In this document: piece by piece, positions 9,115-16,227 of the stretch
Layout of the letters: every line of letters begins with the position of its first letter
Numbering within the stretch: position 1 is the first letter of the stretch
Assembly (NCBI RefSeq): GCF_009908285.1
Contig: NZ_JAAARM010000009.1
Span: 1-64,000 of the forward strand
Source of the DNA: Pseudomonas sp. Fl4BN1
GTDB taxonomy: Bacteria; Pseudomonadota; Gammaproteobacteria; Pseudomonadales; Pseudomonadaceae
DNA length: 64,000 nt
Reading direction: 5' to 3'
The notes under the pieces: generated by a model
Seen by the model: only the letters and a program-made list of their open reading frames with translations
Told to the model about the DNA's origin: nothing
The model's database searches: none
Program-made: the position numbers and the translations under genes

Positions 9115-9330
9115 ATGGAACGTACACTCAGTTCCGAACTGTTCTTCGAAGACAAAGCTGCAAAGACCCAGGCTTCCATGCCTCTGCGCGTTATCGCCAA
9201 CCTGATGCTGTGGCAGCGCCGCATCTCCAGCCGCCATCAATTGGCTCGCCTGGACTCGCGTCTGCTGGCCGATGCCGGGATCAGCGAAGCACAACGCTAC
9301 GAAGAGCTGAGCAAGCCGTTCTGGCGCTAA
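9115..9330 (+). CDS. DUF1127 domain-containing small protein (copy 1)
   Basis: Small basic protein of 71 residues ending in the DUF1127 signature (ARLDSRLLADAGISEAQ, then KPFWR). In other bacteria DUF1127 (YjiS-like) proteins bind RNA or help regulate phosphate, arginine or stress functions; the role here is unknown. The start at 9115 is preferred over 9106 because GGAAGG lies 9 nt before it, whereas it touches the earlier ATG. The upstream region carries repeated GTACAG motifs, and a terminator follows. A paralogue with the same ending lies 280 bp downstream. Confidence 0.85.
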   Translation: MERTLSSELFFEDKAAKTQASMPLRVIANLMLWQRRISSRHQLARLDSRLLADAGISEAQRYEELSKPFWR

Positions 9331-9387
9331 CTCAGCGTCGCTGGCTCTGACCCACCGGGTCCACCGCCAGCACCCCGAATTGCACAC

Positions 9388-9423
9388 ACAAAACCCGTCG
9401 TGGGAAACCGCGACGGGTTTTGT
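9388..9423 (+). terminator. terminator after the first DUF1127 gene
   Basis: A perfect 13-bp stem, ACAAAACCCGTCG against CGACGGGTTTTGT, with a 10-base loop. The right arm ends in TTTTGT, so it can act in both directions. It separates the two DUF1127 units. Confidence 0.8.
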
Positions 9424-9455
9424 CGTTATGGCCTGGAAAAAAGCTTTCGGAATTG

Positions 9456-9541
9456 GAGTACAGCTTCAGCTACTCACTATAGGTACAGTTTTAAAATAAC
9501 AACATCTATACCAGTACAATTTAACGCCGGTGTATCTGTTT
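9456..9541 (+). promoter_or_regulatory. GTACAG motif array upstream of the second DUF1127 gene
   Basis: GTACAG at 9458-9463 and 9483-9488 lie 25 bp apart, followed by GTACAA at 9514-9519 and GTATCTG near 9532. The 24-25 bp spacing of the first two sites repeats that seen before the first DUF1127 gene, which argues that both promoters answer to the same regulator. No -10/-35 was firmly assigned. Confidence 0.45.
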
Positions 9542-9609
9542 AGTCGTGCCACAACTCAACACCATGACGCTACGAGCCAATTGCTCGACTTTCCAGCGAG
9601 GATTGCGTC

Positions 9610-9819
9610 ATGAACTCATCACTCAGGCAAACCAGCAACTCGTCCCAGGTATCACCACGCTTCAGCACTGTGCGAAGCTGGATACATGCGCTCAGAAACA
9701 TGCAGGAGAGGGCACGAACTCGACGACTGTTGTCACAGATGGACGAACGAGAACTGTCGGACAGCGGCATCAGCCACTGTGAACAGACAGAAGAACTGCG
9801 CAAACCCTTCTGGCGCTAA
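9610..9819 (+). CDS. DUF1127 domain-containing small protein (copy 2)
   Basis: Paralogue of the gene at 9115, 69 residues, with the DUF1127-like tail LLSQMDERELSDSGIS and the same terminal KPFWR. The N-terminal part is Ser/Thr rich and has diverged. Both copies are arginine-rich before the motif. The ATG is preceded by AGCGAGGATTGC, giving an acceptable GAGG ribosome-binding site. It has its own motif array upstream. Function unknown; the shared C-terminus suggests a shared partner. Confidence 0.8.
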   Translation: MNSSLRQTSNSSQVSPRFSTVRSWIHALRNMQERARTRRLLSQMDERELSDSGISHCEQTEELRKPFWR

Positions 9820-9821
9820 TC

Positions 9822-9902
9822 TCTGACGCAGGTCTGTGCGAACAGATCAGCTCAGCCTAATATCTGATGCGACGTAGCGATTCTTCTCCGAGCTGCGTCA
9901 GA
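9822..9902. repeat. 10-bp inverted repeat pair between DUF1127 and DUF2388 genes
   Basis: TCTGACGCAG at 9822-9831 and its exact complement CTGCGTCAGA at 9893-9902 enclose about 60 bp. The region starts right after the DUF1127 stop and ends before the DUF2388 leader. It could fold as a long stem in RNA or be a small repeat remnant. No T-tract follows. Confidence 0.4.
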
Positions 9903-9986
9903 TCAAGCAGACACAGCACCTCGCAGTGGCTGTCCGGCGTCTCACTCAGCGCCTTTTAATTGTCTGTTCATTCACAGGAGTTACCC

Positions 9987-10304
9987 ATGTCCCGTCTTCG
10001 TCTGCTCAGCGCTGCCGCACTGCTGGCCCTGGCCGCCAATGCCCACGCCACTAGCCTGATCGTGACCACCGACGCCATTGTCGGTGCACTCAAGGCCACC
10101 AGCGATGCCACATCCGATGCCACATCATCCCTGCGCGACCACAAGATTGTCCGTGCCGCACGGGATGACGCCGCCAGCTTCGTCGCCACCGATGGCGCTA
10201 TTCGCGGGGTGAAACTGGAAAGTGCCTTTGCCCACATCCGCCAGCAGGCACCTCAGTTGCACGCCACTGACGCACAACTTGCCCAGGCAATCCTGGCGAT
10301 CTGA
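9987..10304 (+). CDS. DUF2388 domain-containing exported protein (copy 1)
   Basis: Predicted periplasmic or secreted protein of 105 residues with a signal peptide (about 1-21, ending ANAHA). The mature part follows the DUF2388 pattern: TSLIVTTDAI, a Thr/Ser-rich stretch, then SLRDHKIVRAARDDAASFVATDG, IRGVKLESAF, and QLAQAILAI at the end. The start at 9987 is preceded by AGGAG. It contains a small repeat ATSDATSDATS encoded by near-identical 12-bp units. First of three tandem paralogues. Function unknown. Confidence 0.85.
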   Translation: MSRLRLLSAAALLALAANAHATSLIVTTDAIVGALKATSDATSDATSSLRDHKIVRAARDDAASFVATDGAIRGVKLESAFAHIRQQAPQLHATDAQLAQAILAI

Positions 10305-10315
10305 AGACCGCCTGT

Positions 10316-10339
10316 TTCAGGTGCGTACGCGCACCTGAA
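10316..10339 (+). terminator. hairpin between DUF2388 copies 1 and 2
   Basis: TTCAGGTGCG at 10316-10325 pairs perfectly with CGCACCTGAA at 10330-10339 around a four-base loop. The downstream sequence is only pyrimidine-rich (GCTCTCTGCTCT), so it may be a weak terminator or an mRNA-stabilising hairpin. Confidence 0.5.
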
Positions 10340-10407
10340 GCTCTCTGCTCTGGCCCTGTCCGGGGCATTGCGCTAGCCTTGGCGCTGGTTTTCAGCTGTC
10401 GAGACTC

Positions 10408-10716
10408 ATGGGTTTGTTCCGAATTGCGCTTTTTGCTCCGCTATTGATCATCGTCTGTTGGGCCGGCTCAACGCAGGCATTCGACCTGACCACCCAAAGC
10501 ACGGTCGTCACCGTGTACGCCACAAGCCAGGTGACCTCGGCGCCCTTCGACCATAAACTGCTGCTCGCCGCCCAGGATGATGCCGCCGCCTTCATTGCAA
10601 CCGACGGTAGACTGCGCGGTGCCCGCCTGGAGTCCGCACTGAACTACCTGCGCCAGGACCCGGCAAAACTTCATGCCAGCGACCTTGAACTGGCGCAGGC
10701 AATTCTCGTCCAATAA
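10408..10716 (+). CDS. DUF2388 domain-containing exported protein (copy 2)
   Basis: 102 residues with a signal peptide (cleavage near STQA, about residue 24) and the same family signatures as its neighbours: DHKLLLAAQDDAAAFIATDG, then LRGARLESALNYLR and LELAQAILVQ at the end. The Thr/Ser linker is shorter than in copies 1 and 3 and begins TTQSTVVTVYATS. No strong ribosome-binding site is visible before the ATG (CTGTCGAGACTC). It lies 27 bp before copy 3, so the two are probably co-transcribed. Confidence 0.82.
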   Translation: MGLFRIALFAPLLIIVCWAGSTQAFDLTTQSTVVTVYATSQVTSAPFDHKLLLAAQDDAAAFIATDGRLRGARLESALNYLRQDPAKLHASDLELAQAILVQ

Positions 10717-10743
10717 CCATCCCTGTTATTCCGGAGTCGTTCC

Positions 10744-11064
10744 ATGCGTAGCCCGCTGATTGCCGCCACCCTTGGCCTGCTGTTGTTGGCCGATGTGGCC
10801 CAGGCACACACCCTGGTGGCCACCAGTAACATCATCGTCCGTGCCTCCGGCCGCACGATCGATTTCACTTCAGACACCACCACCTCGATCCGTGACTCTA
10901 AAGTCGTACGCGAAGCCCACGACGATGCTGCCAGTTTCGTTGCCAGCAACGGTGATATCCGTGGCGCGCAGCTGGAAGCCGCATTCGATGCCCTGCGTAC
11001 CCACGTACCGGAAGCCCGGGACGCCAGCGATCAGGTGCTGGCCGAAGCCATCCTCGCGCTGTGA
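10744..11064 (+). CDS. DUF2388 domain-containing exported protein (copy 3)
   Basis: 106 residues. Signal peptide of about 20 residues (ending DVAQA), then HTLVATSNIIVRASGRT and the family core SIRDSKVVREAHDDAASFV, ending LAEAILAL. Its stop codon overlaps the next gene's GTG start (GTGA), so it is translationally coupled to the DUF4105 gene. Tandem triplication followed by sequence drift is the likely origin of the three copies. Confidence 0.85.
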   Translation: MRSPLIAATLGLLLLADVAQAHTLVATSNIIVRASGRTIDFTSDTTTSIRDSKVVREAHDDAASFVASNGDIRGAQLEAAFDALRTHVPEARDASDQVLAEAILAL

Positions 11065-13022
11065 AACCACTCCTCGCCTGGCTGCTGGCCGGAACCCTGG
11101 CGCTGCTCTGCAACAGCGCCCAGGCCGATCTGCAATTGCGCCTCAAGACCGATGGCTTGACCCCGGCGCAACAGCACGCCAGCCAGGTGCTGCTGGATGA
11201 AGCGATGCAGGCGCTGCCGCCGCGCTTCATCCAGCAACTGGACCGCACCATTGACGTCGGCTGGACCGACCAGATGCCCGACAACGCCTATGGCGAAGCC
11301 TCTCTAGTGTCGGAGCTGGACCTTAACCGCGCGCTACTGCCGAGCCTGGCCGATGGTTCCGCGGCAACCCAGAAGACCAGCCGCCCCCATGGCACTGTGC
11401 GCCGGGAAATGCTTGCCACCGTGCTCCATGAGCTAACCCACATTTACGATCGTGCACGTTTATGGCCCAGTGCCGAACGCAGCCTGATCCAGCGCTGCAC
11501 GCGCAAAAACAACACCTCCGGCCTGATCGGCCTGCCAGATGAATGCCGCGGCCAGAACGACCGTCGCTTCACCCTCAGCGATGATCCACGCCTGCTGGAC
11601 CTGGCGGGCTGGCCGCAATACGTCGGCCGTAGGGGAGAGCGCGAGCAGCACAACCGGCAGATCGCCCGCAGCCCGGACCTTTACGAGATCACCAACCCGA
11701 AAGAATTCGTGGCGGTGAACATGGAGTACTTCCTCCTCGACCCGAGCTACGCCTGCCGGCGTCCGGCGCTATACCGCTACTACCAGGAGCATTTCGGCTG
11801 GGCGCCCGCCGCCAAGGACTCCTGCACCAAGTCCTTCGCCTTCCTCAATGCCGGCAACGACTTCGCCAAGACGCCCCTGGGGCAGGTGGATCCGGAACGG
11901 GTCTACGCAGTGGACTACCTGCTGGCAGAGGCCAACCAGAACTGGGTCAGCCGCTGGGGCCACAGCATGCTGCGCCTGGTGATCTGCGCTCCAGGCAGAC
12001 CTCGGGGGCCGGATTGCCGACTGGACCTGGACCAACATCTGGTGCTGTCCTATCGAGCCTTTGTCGGTGATGTGCAGTTGTCCAGCTGGGATGGCCTAGT
12101 GGGCAAATACCCATCGCGGCTGTTTGTCCTGCCGCTGTCCCAAGTGATCGACGAATACACCAAGACCGAACTGCGCAGCCTGGCGTCGGTGCCCCTGAAG
12201 CTGTCGCGCAGCGAGATCGAGGAGGTGGTGGAACACGCCGCCGAGATGCACTGGAGCTACGACGGCAACTATTACTTCCTGTCCAACAACTGTGCGGTGG
12301 AAAGCCTCAAGCTGCTGCGCAGCGGTAGCAACAATAAACAGCTGATCGGCCTCGACAGCATCATGCCCAATGGCTTGCTGGAGGTACTGAAGGGCAGGGG
12401 GCTGGCAGACACCAGCGTGCTCGATGATCCGCGGGAGGCGCTGCGCCTGGGCTATCGCTTCGACTCCTTCCGCGACCGCTACCAAGCGATGTTCGAAGTC
12501 ATCCGCAAACACCTGCCCATCAAGCAGGCCAGCGTCGAAGACTGGCTGTCGCTGAGCGCCGCAGAACGCCGCCAGTGGGTCGACCAGGCCGACCTGCGCA
12601 CCAGTGCCGCCTTGCTGCTGCTGGAGCAGGCCAGCTATCGCCGGCAATTGCTGCTGGCCCAGGACGAGGTCAAGCAGCGTTATCTGGGGGCTCGCGAGCT
12701 GAAGAATGGCGGCATGGAAAAGGCCAACAAGACCCTGCAGGAAATTCTCGCCAACAGCGGCTTCCTCAGCCGCCCGGCGGAACTGCTGGGCAGCAGCGGT
12801 TATGGCCTGCCGCAGCCCGCTGAATGGCAGCGCCTGGAGTCCGAAAGCAGCCAGCGGCAGAAGCAGCTGCAATCCTTGACCGGGGAACTGGACAAGGAGG
12901 TTCGGGCCTTGCTGGAACCCGCACGGGCAGCGGAGATTGCCGCCAACGAAGCCAACCTGAAGTTGGTGGGCGAGCATTTGCGGGAGCTGCACAAGGCCGC
13001 AGGCGGGTTGGAGCTGCCCTGA
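11061..13022 (+). CDS. DUF4105 (Lnb N-terminal-like) periplasmic protein with HExxH motif
   Basis: 653 residues, starting at GTG inside the stop of the preceding gene, with a signal peptide (about 1-23, ending SAQA). Two possible enzyme sites are visible. HELTH at 123-127 fits a zinc-metalloprotease HExxH. His301 (WGHSMLRL) and Cys411 (SNNCAVESL) lie in the DUF4105 domain, which is thought to be a papain-like (NlpC/P60-related) fold. A Gln/Glu-rich helical C-terminus follows (about 500-650). Coupling to the DUF2388 genes suggests joint function in the envelope. Substrate unknown; the catalytic roles are inferred from motifs. Confidence 0.82.
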   Translation: MKPLLAWLLAGTLALLCNSAQADLQLRLKTDGLTPAQQHASQVLLDEAMQALPPRFIQQLDRTIDVGWTDQMPDNAYGEASLVSELDLNRALLPSLADGSAATQKTSRPHGTVRREMLATVLHELTHIYDRARLWPSAERSLIQRCTRKNNTSGLIGLPDECRGQNDRRFTLSDDPRLLDLAGWPQYVGRRGEREQHNRQIARSPDLYEITNPKEFVAVNMEYFLLDPSYACRRPALYRYYQEHFGWAPAAKDSCTKSFAFLNAGNDFAKTPLGQVDPERVYAVDYLLAEANQNWVSRWGHSMLRLVICAPGRPRGPDCRLDLDQHLVLSYRAFVGDVQLSSWDGLVGKYPSRLFVLPLSQVIDEYTKTELRSLASVPLKLSRSEIEEVVEHAAEMHWSYDGNYYFLSNNCAVESLKLLRSGSNNKQLIGLDSIMPNGLLEVLKGRGLADTSVLDDPREALRLGYRFDSFRDRYQAMFEVIRKHLPIKQASVEDWLSLSAAERRQWVDQADLRTSAALLLLEQASYRRQLLLAQDEVKQRYLGARELKNGGMEKANKTLQEILANSGFLSRPAELLGSSGYGLPQPAEWQRLESESSQRQKQLQSLTGELDKEVRALLEPARAAEIAANEANLKLVGEHLRELHKAAGGLELP

Positions 13023-13148
13023 TGTCCGGCTTGTCCGCAGCCGGCTTGAACCGCTGTATCCGTAATTGCCGCCTGCTCTCAAGGGATTCTTGCCGCTGAA
13101 GGCCGCAGGCTCAACGGGCGGCCCAGGCCCGGAACAGCACCCATAGAG

Positions 13149-13550
13149 CTACAAAGTCTCCCCGGCCTCACCCGGCAACTGCTCATCCAGGTGCAGCCAG
13201 GGCAGCTGGCTGTCGGTCCAGATATGCCGGTCCGCCGGCGCCAGCTCAGGGTGATCCAGGGTGGCGACGGTGACGTCGATGCTGTCCGGGCTCAGGTGGG
13301 TGACCAGTGCCAGTTGGGCGCCACAGTTCCCACAGAAGTAACGCGCACAGCTGCTGGACGAGTCATAACGGGCAGGCGTTCCCTTCACCCAGGAAAAAGC
13401 CGAGGCGGGCAAGGTGATCCAGGTGGTCACCAGGCCGCCACTGACCCGTCGACAGATCGAACAGTGGCAATGAGCAATGTCCCGCAAAGGGCCGCTGAAC
13501 TGATAGCGCAACCCGCCGCAATGGCAGCCTCCAATGTGCAATTCACTCAT
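13149..13550 (-). CDS. GFA-family (glutathione-dependent formaldehyde-activating-like) protein
   Basis: 133-residue zinc-binding protein of the GFA/CENP-V fold. Cysteine pairs are visible: GCHCGG near the N-terminus (residues 8-13), HCSICRRVSGG (about 28-38) and YFCGNCGAQL (about 71-80). These bind two zinc ions in the family. The true substrate of most family members, including this one, is unknown, and formaldehyde activation should not be assumed. It stands alone, converging on the DUF4105 gene. Confidence 0.88.
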   Translation of the reverse strand: MSELHIGGCHCGGLRYQFSGPLRDIAHCHCSICRRVSGGLVTTWITLPASAFSWVKGTPARYDSSSSCARYFCGNCGAQLALVTHLSPDSIDVTVATLDHPELAPADRHIWTDSQLPWLHLDEQLPGEAGETL

Positions 13551-13868
13551 GTGCGTCTCTCCATTGGCGTGATGCTGACGACTTTATGCCGTCCATCAGC
13601 TGATTGAACATCCACTCATTCCTTTCAACGGCGAAAGCTGGCTGAAAGCTTCCCCGATTAGGATCGCCTCCACCACCGGCAACAGACCGGTTGGCCACAG
13701 CGAGCGTATCTGCGCTGTCGGCCCTATTAACAACAACAATGGTGATTCTGATGTCTGCTCGTTCCCGCCTGTTCGCTACAACTCCTCCCGTACGCCTCGT
13801 GCTTGCCGTTCTGCGCTGATCCCACCCGGTTCGCCATTCCCTAGCCGCGCTACGCCTGGAGTACTCCC
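13551..13868. other. 318 bp region upstream of the citrate transporter
   Basis: Intergenic between the divergent GFA gene and citMHS. It contains a possible 22-codon ORF (13751-13819) and a good ribosome-binding site (CTGGAG) before the transporter ATG. No recognised operator; the promoter is probably in the 13620-13740 part. Confidence 0.4.
13751..13819 (+). CDS. possible 22-residue leader peptide upstream of citMHS
   Basis: A short ORF starting MSARSRLFATT and ending VLAVLR, with an in-frame ATG 12 bp further upstream. It is basic and hydrophobic and ends 50 bp before the transporter. No clear Shine-Dalgarno sequence is seen, so it may be chance. It is recorded because short coding leaders can control a downstream gene. 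Confidence 0.2.
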   Translation: MSARSRLFATTPPVRLVLAVLR

Positions 13869-15176
13869 ATGCTGACTTTCCTTGGCTTTGCCATGGTCAT
13901 CACGTTCATGTTCCTGATCATGACCAAGCGCCTGTCGGCGCTGATCGCCCTGATCATCGTGCCTATCCTGTTCGCCCTGTTTGGCGGTTTCGCGCCGAAA
14001 ATCGGCCCGATGATGCTCGAAGGCATCACCAAGCTGGCGCCCACCGGCGTGATGCTGATGTTCGCCATCCTGTATTTCGCCCTGATGATCGACTCCGGCC
14101 TGTTCGACCCGGCGGTGCGCAAGATCCTCAAACTGGTCAAGGGCGACCCGCTGAAAGTCTCCGTCGGCACCGCGGTCCTGGCCCTGGTGGTGTCCCTGGA
14201 CGGTGACGGCGCCACCACCTACATGATCTGCGTGGCCGCCATGCTGCCGCTGTACAGCCGCATCGGCATGAGCCCGCGGATCATGGCCGGCCTGATCATC
14301 CTCGCCGGCGGGGTGATGAACATGACGCCCTGGGGTGGCCCGACCGCGCGCGCCGCCAGTGCGCTGCATGTAGACCCATCGGAGATCTTCGTACCGATGA
14401 TCCCGGCGATGCTGGCCGGCGTGGTAGCGATCCTGGCGATCGCCTATCTGTACGGCAAGCGTGAGCGTGCACGCCTGGGTGAACTGCACCTGGCCGGCGA
14501 CGAGATCGACCACAGTGAAATCAGCGTGTCGCAATACCCCGATGCCCGTCGGCCGAAGCTGATCTGGTTCAACGCTGCCCTGACCTTCGCCCTGATGTGC
14601 ACGCTGATCGCCGGCCTGCTGCCACTGCCCGTGCTGTTCATGGTGGCCTTCAGTATCGCCATGATCGTCAACTACCCCTGCCTGCAGCAGCAGAAAGACC
14701 GGGTCGCGGCCCACGCCGGCAGCGTACTGGCGGTAGTCGGGCTGATCTTTGCGGCGGGCATCTTCACCGGCATCCTGTCCGGTACCGGCATGGTCGACGC
14801 CATGTCCAAGAGTCTGCTCGCGGTGATCCCCGAGGCCCTCGGCCCGTACCTGGCAGTCATCACTGCGCTGGTGAGCATGCCGTTCACCTTCTTCATGTCC
14901 AATGACGCCTTCTACTATGGTGTGCTGCCCGTGCTGGCCGAAGCCGCCAGCCACTACGGCATCACCGCCGTGGAAATGGCCCGCGCCTCGATCGTCGGCC
15001 AACCCGTGCACCTGCTCAGCCCACTGGTACCCTCGACCTACCTGCTGGTAGCCCTGGCCGGTATCGAGTTCGGCGATCACCAGCGCTTTACCCTCAAGTG
15101 GGCAGTGCTGGTCTGCCTGTGCATAATGTTCGCCGCTTTGCTGATGGGGATCTTTCCGTTGTTCAGCACTCTTTAA
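13869..15176 (+). CDS. CitMHS-family citrate-metal:H+ symporter
   Basis: Inner-membrane transporter of 435 residues with about 12 hydrophobic segments. It belongs to the CitMHS family, which takes up citrate complexed with divalent metal together with protons. Family features include SLDGDGATTYMI (about 98-109), the NMTPWGGPTARAAS loop (about 153-166) and the C-terminal GQPVHLLSPLVPSTYLL segment. The ATG follows CTGGAG. The metal preference cannot be decided from sequence. Single gene with a long upstream region. Confidence 0.9.
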   Translation: MLTFLGFAMVITFMFLIMTKRLSALIALIIVPILFALFGGFAPKIGPMMLEGITKLAPTGVMLMFAILYFALMIDSGLFDPAVRKILKLVKGDPLKVSVGTAVLALVVSLDGDGATTYMICVAAMLPLYSRIGMSPRIMAGLIILAGGVMNMTPWGGPTARAASALHVDPSEIFVPMIPAMLAGVVAILAIAYLYGKRERARLGELHLAGDEIDHSEISVSQYPDARRPKLIWFNAALTFALMCTLIAGLLPLPVLFMVAFSIAMIVNYPCLQQQKDRVAAHAGSVLAVVGLIFAAGIFTGILSGTGMVDAMSKSLLAVIPEALGPYLAVITALVSMPFTFFMSNDAFYYGVLPVLAEAASHYGITAVEMARASIVGQPVHLLSPLVPSTYLLVALAGIEFGDHQRFTLKWAVLVCLCIMFAALLMGIFPLFSTL

Positions 15177-15242
15177 AGCACTGATTCTCCGCCCGGGCCG
15201 GCTTCCCGACCCGGGCCATAACACTCGCTCAAAGGACTACAC

Positions 15243-16010
15243 ATGGAATGGCTGACCAACCCGGAAATCTGGGTTGCCTTCTTCACCTTGACCGCCCTGG
15301 AAATTGTCCTGGGCATCGACAACATCATCATGATCTCGATCCTGGTCAGCCGCATGCCCAAGCATATGCAGGCGCGGACCCGGATCTTTGGCCTGGCCCT
15401 GGCCATGATCACGCGGATCCTGCTGCTGTTGTCGATCACCTGGGTCATGCGCCTCACCGACGATCTGTTCACGCTCCTCGGCCAAGGCATCTCCGGACGT
15501 GACCTGATTTTGTTCTTCGGTGGCCTGTTCCTGTTGTGGAAAAGCTCCCAGGAGATGTACCACGCCCTGGAAGGCGAAGACGAAACCAACGACGAACCGA
15601 AAGGCAAGGGCGGTAACTTCATCTACACCATCATCCAGATCGCGATCATCGACATCGTGTTCTCCCTGGATTCGGTGATCACCGCCGTGGGCATGGTGTC
15701 CCATGTACCGGTCATGGTCGCGGCGATCATCGTCGCGGTGCTGGTGATGATGCTGGCCTCGGGCACCATCAGCGAGTTCATCGACAAGCACCCGTCACTG
15801 AAGATGCTCGCGCTGTCGTTCCTGCTGGTGGTAGGTACGGTGCTGATCGCCGAAGCCTTCGGCGTGCATGTGCCCAAAGGCTACGTGTACTTCGCCATGG
15901 GCTTCTCCCTGGCGGTGGAAGCCATCAACATCAAGCTGCGCACCGCCATCGCGAAAAAGAAGAAACAGCAGGATCCGGTGAAGCTGCGCAAGGATATTCC
16001 CGGTCAATAA
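15243..16010 (+). CDS. TerC-family integral membrane protein
   Basis: 255 residues, seven or more transmembrane helices. The two acidic TerC signatures are both present: EIVLGIDNI (residues 20-28) and DIVFSLDSV (137-145). TerC/Alx-type proteins are linked to metal (manganese, calcium) efflux during protein secretion and to tellurite resistance; no other ter genes are present here, so a metal-homeostasis role is more likely than tellurite resistance. A strong terminator follows. Confidence 0.92.
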   Translation: MEWLTNPEIWVAFFTLTALEIVLGIDNIIMISILVSRMPKHMQARTRIFGLALAMITRILLLLSITWVMRLTDDLFTLLGQGISGRDLILFFGGLFLLWKSSQEMYHALEGEDETNDEPKGKGGNFIYTIIQIAIIDIVFSLDSVITAVGMVSHVPVMVAAIIVAVLVMMLASGTISEFIDKHPSLKMLALSFLLVVGTVLIAEAFGVHVPKGYVYFAMGFSLAVEAINIKLRTAIAKKKKQQDPVKLRKDIPGQ

Positions 16011-16030
16011 ATCGGGAATGCACCAAAGCA

Positions 16031-16055
16031 AAAAGGGGCTCTCGAGCCCCTTTTT
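16031..16055 (+). terminator. Rho-independent terminator after terC-like gene
   Basis: AAAAGGGGCT pairs with AGCCCCTTTT around a CTCG loop, followed by more T. It is bidirectional in form. Confidence 0.9.
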
Positions 16056-16227
16056 CACCTCTGCAGCATGCTGTTTTCATGACGGTTTTGTTTCATTCAG
16101 CAGATTAGCTATGCGATGCTGGCGTCCTGTGCGTTAACCAACTACAGCTTAAATACATAACGTAGAACCTCGCGCAACAACGCCACTGGCCCTGTTTTCG
16201 GGCTCTTCACCCCAGGGGGGGGCTTTC

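Noticed and set aside
13776..15224. 482-codon open frame antisense to citMHS
   Set aside because: Low-complexity Gly/His/Gln-rich product and full overlap with a clear transporter gene.
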